Source: Acestrorhynchus altus
Lineage: Eukaryota; Chordata; Actinopteri; Characiformes; Acestrorhynchidae
Length of the DNA stretch: 64,000 nucleotides
Assembly (NCBI GenBank): GCA_034509495.1
Contig: CM067523.1
Location: 2,776,367-2,840,366, forward strand
Direction: 5' to 3'
A program made the position numbers and the translations under genes. The notes beneath the pieces are model-generated. The model was not told the DNA's origin, ran no database searches, and saw only the letters and a list, made by a program, of their open reading frames with translations. Shown one piece after another: positions 59,618 through 64,000 of this stretch (within the stretch, counting starts at the first letter, position 1; each line of letters opens with the position of its first letter).

Positions 59618-59815
59618 ATTAAACTCCACTCACTCACTGCACAGCCTGCAGCTCCTTCTCCAGCTCCTTACACACACCGACACATTAAACTCCACCCACT
59701 CACTGCACAGCCTGCAGCTCCTTCTCCAGCTCCTTACACACACCATCACATTAAACTCCACCCACACACTGCACAGCCTGCAGCTCCTTCTCCAGCTCCT
59801 TCTCCAGACCAACAC
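59618..59815. repeat. 66-bp minisatellite, three units
   Basis: Units start at 59618, 59684 and 59750, each beginning ATTAAACTCCAC and containing GCACAGCCTGCAGCTCCTTC. The last unit has a changed end (CTTCTCCAGACC). The period is a multiple of three, so the minus strand keeps an open frame with a 22-residue repeat. There is no other sign of coding. Confidence 0.95.
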
Positions 59816-61082
59816 ATTAAAGTGTGCCTCAGTTCCACTGAACATCAATTTTATTCACACATAATAACACAGAGACAAATCAGCCCTGATTAATTTCTTC
59901 AGTCTAATTGAGTTCGTGAAGTTTTTAACAAAATACAAATGAAGTTAAAATATCCACATTTTGCGTGTAACTGAGCCTCGTGAACCTTGTGTTCTGTGTT
60001 TTAAACTACACATCTTCTAACCACTCAACAAAAAGGCCCCACGCGAGTACAGTAGTTGGGCTCTGATTGGAACCCAGCCCCCACGTCTCTAAACGAAGCT
60101 CCCGGTAGCTCATGGCTGGAGACTGGGCCTGCCTCTGACTGGTCAGTAGCAGGGATTTTAGTGCTCTCTGCTGCCGTTGGCATAGCTGCTGAGAGAATGC
60201 TGCACAATAAACGGAGCTCGTCTCTGCCGCCGCAGAGGATTGCCCATATGTCATGAGAGAGGCTCGTACAGAGAAAGCAGGCAATGGGGGAAGGGAGGAG
60301 CTGGGTGGGTGGGTGTGGGGGTTGAGGGAGAGTTCTCAGTGCTAAAGCGGGACCCCCGTGGGAAGCCTAAAAAGGGACGCTCCTGTTTAATTTACCCCCT
60401 CCCCCTCGAATCCAATCGAATGTGCTCGCCTGTGTTTTCTGCTCTTTATTTCATTGTGCTGCACGCTGTATTTTACCACCACATGCGCGGGATTCGCCGC
60501 CACAAGCTGCAGAAGGAACGCAGAGGTGAAGATTAGTGGAGCTCACGCTGCGAGACAGATTGGGCCCATCTACATGGCCTGTTGGAACAGAGGCAGCTTG
60601 CAGTGGTTTGGGCAGATTCACATTCACAGTTCTGGACTTATTTCTCGTGTAGTTGATCAGGCGAGAGATATTTTTGGTGTCAGAAGTTGCTTTCAGGCTG
60701 TTAAACCATCAACGTTCCTCATAAATAAACCCAAATTATTTTATATTAATTACTGTACGACGCTGAAGTATTTATGTAAAAGCCAGTGGTTATGGGAATA
60801 GATTAATGTGTACATCCCGAGCCAGTTTATGTGCTGTCCATAACCACCAGTTAACCCACACTTCTGAGATTTACATGTCATTTAAATAAAGATATAATAA
60901 TGATTCATCTAAATAAATAAGCCCATGTTTAATCTGGGGGGCTATTTAAACTCACAACACCCTGAATGTTCCTCCTCCCACCCTGTCGCTTATCATTAAC
61001 ACAACCTAATGATGGAACGTTAAGGGGCGTTAAATCTTTTCAGATGTCAGGCAGTGCTGTTTCACATTAAAACACTGATGAT

Positions 61083-61245
61083 GCTTTTCCACCAAACAGA
61101 TCACATTTACTCTTGAACCGAGGATGCGTGACACCGGGCCCTTTCCATCAACGTTTCGCAAACATAATCTTGAACCGTTCTGCGCATTTCCACCAACAAA
61201 AATAGGTTCCAGAACCTGAAAAGTTCGTTTGCAGCAGGAACCAAA
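61083..61245. mobile_element. MITE, family M, partial inverted copy 3
   Basis: GCTTTTCCACCAAACAGATC, TTGAACCGTTCTGCGCATTT and AGGTTCCAGAACCTGAAAAG are the reverse complement of the right half of 53271-53694. A second internal CCCTTTCCATCAACGTTTCG hints at a nested end. Confidence 0.6.
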
Positions 61246-61707
61246 TATTAGTCATTTTTTCACAATTATTTAATTATACAGACTTTTAGATAAATCTGTG
61301 CAATTCCCCTTTAAAAAATAGTAAAACATATTGTACACGTACGTGTTTTACACTATAACAGTGTGCTTTGACTGTGCAGAAATTGCAATATATCTTGCTT
61401 ACAGTATCGCAACAGATATAAATCAATATAATCAGTATTTATATTCATTTATATCAATATCTGAATATAAACAGAACAAGATATGGTCTTGTGGAAAACC
61501 TTGTTTCTGCTCCCTCACTCTGCTCCGCCCCCTACTCTCCGCTCGTCCTCTACTCTGTTCCACTCCATCCCATTCACATGCTCACGTGCACACTATGGAG
61601 GGAGTATAAGATGATTTAGTGTGTATAAACAAATGCACAATTTCAATATATTTAAACACAGATTATTGTCCTAATTTTCACATTGTAGTTTTCACATCAT
61701 ATATTGT

Positions 61708-61710
<3 letters not shown>

Positions 61711-61769
<59 letters not shown>
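61711..61769. repeat. (TA)n microsatellite with palindromic flanks
   Basis: About 29 TA units flanked by ATATTGTATC on the left and GATACAATAT on the right, so the whole block is a perfect palindrome. Confidence 0.95.
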
Positions 61770-61771
<2 letters not shown>

Positions 61772-62139
61772 ACAATATACTGTATATCACCGTTCAACTA
61801 CAATATATTGTGATATGATTTTTTTTATCCATATCGCACAGCCCTATATTGCAATTCATCACAATATAATGAATCATAAGCCCTGTATTGTGGTGTATAT
61901 TGTAATGCCACATACACAGCACTAGTGGCTACTGCAGTTTACAGCTATTTGAACAGATAACGAAGTTATATACTGTCAGAAATGTCATCGGCAGGAAGTG
62001 TAAATACTGTAAACACTAAAACCAGAAACTCACTTTAAGCTGCATTATAATAACAGAACTGCGCTGAAAGCTCTTCCTTCAGTCTTCTCACTCTCTTCTA
62101 CTCCACTCACTCACTCACACACTCACTCAGCTAAGGTAT

Positions 62140-62530
62140 CCCATGGGTGGCTCGCTAATGAAGCAGGGAAGTACCTGAGCCACGCTGCCTGTCGGGCCCA
62201 CAGACAGAGGATGAGCGCTGGGTCAGGGGTAGCAGCTTGTAGGCCAGGCTCCATGCAGGGCGATGCAAAAGCCGCAAGGCTTCCACAGCACTTGCGGGCT
62301 TGACACGGGAGATAATCAAACCATGTACATTCCACTCCAGGGCAGGAGAAAGCGTGGTGGTGGTGGTGGTGGAGAGGCGCTGATGCAGAGCGCCTGCAAA
62401 GAGCCACTGGCAGAGGCCCATAAACAGGCTTGGTTTTGCTGCAGAGCATGGCTTCAAGTCAGCGTCATCCAATAAGGAGAGCGTCTACGCATGGCTTGGC
62501 CCAATCCCTCCATCTCCCGAGCCTTATCTG
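62140..62530. promoter_or_regulatory. candidate conserved non-coding element in brsk2 intron 1
   Basis: Dense, GC-balanced, non-repetitive DNA (TAGCAGCTTGTAGGCCAGGC, GAGATAATCAAACCATGTAC, AAACAGGCTTGGTTTTGCTG) with no coding-like codon use in any frame and no splice-bounded exon. A GGT run lies at 62355-62372. Inferred from texture and position. Confidence 0.35.
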
Positions 62531-62799
62531 TTGGAGAAACAAGGACTCGGGATTAGAAAGGGATAACAGTCACTCCACCTGAACTTGTGAATTGATGGCA
62601 TCAGGATGCAGCCCTGCGCTTATAGACTTCACTCTTCACACTTTAACTCTTAGTAGTCCAGCAGTGATTTGAAAAGTATGATCTTATTCAGTTAATGTTG
62701 GGATTTCTCAGTCGTAGGTCAGTGAAGCTGTGAAATTACAGGACGAGTACAGCTGTTCTAGAACTCAATATAGTGTCGTGAATAAGTTGTATTGTTGCG

Positions 62800-63205
62800 T
62801 AAAATAGGGCTGCGCAATTAATCAATTCCAGCTCTCAGAACCTCTAACCGATGCAATCTTGCCCGTGACGATGATTTTCCTTTTTTAATTGTTAATACTT
62901 TTCCCCCCATGTTGTTTGTTTGTGTACTGTCCCCTTAAAAACATACTATGGTCTAAGTAGTCACGTGATTCTGCCATGTCCAATCCACAACGTGGACGAA
63001 AACTCAAACACGGAGCCGACAGGGCAACACGAGCAGCTCGTACCAAAGAAAAATGCTGTGTCCAGCGTTTGGACACATTTTGCCTTTAATGAAGAAGACA
63101 CAGAAAAAAACAAAGACAAAGTAATCATTCATTAATCATAATCGAGGTAAAATGTTGTATTAATTGTGATTTTGATTTCAGGTCATATCGCCCAGCACTA
63201 CATAT
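62800..63205 (+). mobile_element. hAT-like element with a BED-finger remnant
   Basis: The left end AATAGGGCTGCGCAATTAAT and right end ATATCGCCCAGCACTAC are imperfect inverted ends of the 'gggctgcacgat' type. Internally, EQLVPKKNAVSSVWTHFAFN (about 63035-63095) resembles the start of a BED zinc finger of hAT/ZBED transposases. The remainder of the transposase is missing. Confidence 0.65.
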
Positions 63206-63539
63206 AAGGCAGATTGAGTCAGTGTAGCTACAAGGTTTTTGCATGACCACAACAAACTGGTTTGAATATGCAAATGAAGGGACGGATTCTAAGGGTCTAA
63301 ATCAGTTTGTTTCTTTGTCTAAAACGTGATTCCTCGTGTATTATATCTTTGCGGTCTAAAATAGTCTTTTGGGAAAATTTGCCCAAAAATTAAGTTGGTG
63401 TAGGTCCTCCGAACGACCACAAAGACAGCTCTGTCTGTGAGCCTGAAAAGCCTGTCTGAAGTGTCAGCGGCTGACTGTCTTGCTGGGATGACTTTCTGAA
63501 CAATTTGTCTGTGTGTTTCTATCTGAGGGGGTTGAAGTC

Positions 63540-63800
63540 CTTTTTTTTCCCCAGACACATCCCAGTATTCAATTGGCTCTCATTTGTAGAGTGCTGGGTA
63601 ACAGTGGCTGGTTGTCATGGTTGCACCCCCTTCGCACAAGGCTCCTCGCACAATGGCCATGCTTTCCATCTTGGAGATCACAGGCAGACAGCAACAGCCT
63701 GTCTTTGAAACCCCCTTCACCCACACTCATTTGGCCAAGTGGAGCAGCCTATATGCAGCCCCCCATTAACACAGCGAACAGCTGAATTCGTGAAGGACTC
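63540..63800. promoter_or_regulatory. candidate conserved non-coding element in brsk2 intron 1
   Basis: Non-repetitive stretch (TATTCAATTGGCTCTCATTT, CTGGTTGTCATGGTTGCACC, CACTCATTTGGCCAAGTGGA) without exon signals. Inferred from texture. Confidence 0.3.
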
Positions 63801-64000
63801 GGGATTCAGACTTATTGTGCGCAGAAGTAATCTGACCGACAGGATTGCCAGCGTCCAGTGGTGGTTCCACATTGTTCTGGGTGGACAATCCATCCATCCA
63901 ATCCAGAAAGTGTGACGTATCCAGTCGCAGCTTTGTAGTGTTGATCACAGCGCTGATCAGATCTCATCATCACTAGTAGGTGATGGTGAACATGTGTGCT

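Larger units (their letters stand above)
57416..64000 (+). other. brsk2: brsk2 intron 1 (5' part)
   Basis: CpG-rich for the first 0.5 kb, then repeats and possible regulatory DNA, described separately. 58400-59600 and 59850-61080 hold no recognised exon. A GC-balanced stretch at 60040-60300 (CCAATCAG-like GCTCTGATTGG, GCCGCCGCAGAGG) might be regulatory. The 186-codon minus-strand frame at 57454-58014 is a shadow of CpG-rich DNA. Confidence 0.6.

Noticed and set aside
57416..64000. Second coding exon of brsk2
   Set aside because: The expected continuation of the kinase domain was not found in any frame, so it is presumed to lie beyond the right edge.

Overview
The window looks like vertebrate nuclear DNA from a teleost fish. 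It has split genes with GT-AG introns, CpG-rich first exons with CCAAT and GC boxes, long microsatellites, Tc1/mariner remnants, tRNA-derived SINEs and LINE 3' ends. The repeat types (a palindromic 'gaccaccac...agcagct' element, V-SINE-like copies, tRNA-like SINEs) recall otophysan fishes such as characins, catfishes or knifefishes. That placement rests on memory of repeat families and is only a suggestion.

Four protein-coding genes can be supported exon by exon. rassf7 lies on the minus strand (four coding exons, 3599-8032, 419 aa). hras lies on the plus strand (non-coding first exon near 23.86-24.04 kb, four coding exons 26930-30157, 189 aa). tsg101 lies on the plus strand (ten coding exons, 33960-39170, 392 aa). 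brsk2 lies on the plus strand, with only its first coding exon (57325-57415) inside; the rest lies beyond the right edge. All splice junctions of the first three keep frame, and the predicted proteins have family-typical lengths.

Layout: 1-3.6 kb is AT-rich minisatellite and repeat-bearing flank. 3.6-8.1 kb is rassf7. 8.1-23.7 kb is a gene-poor gap full of repeats, where mammals carry lrrc56 between RASSF7 and HRAS; no lrrc56 exon was recognised. 23.7-31 kb is the hras promoter and gene, including a cluster of four perfect CRE palindromes just inside its first intron. 33.5-40.6 kb is tsg101. 40.6-57 kb is a gene desert with degraded transposons alternating with non-repetitive stretches that look like conserved regulatory DNA. 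57-64 kb is the brsk2 promoter, first coding exon and part of its first intron.

HRAS and BRSK2 are also linked in the human 11p15 region. RASSF7 (N-terminal RASSF scaffold) and HRAS (small GTPase) are a conserved neighbour pair. TSG101 (ESCRT-I) is an additional neighbour here. The genes do not form an operon or a common pathway; each has its own promoter. I found no sign of a new multi-gene system. The most unusual signals are the CRE cluster in hras intron 1, a perfect 35-bp-arm palindrome at 19980-20069, a near-perfect 75-bp-arm palindrome at 33266-33481, and a structurally complete but internally deleted Tc1 element at 52528-53055.
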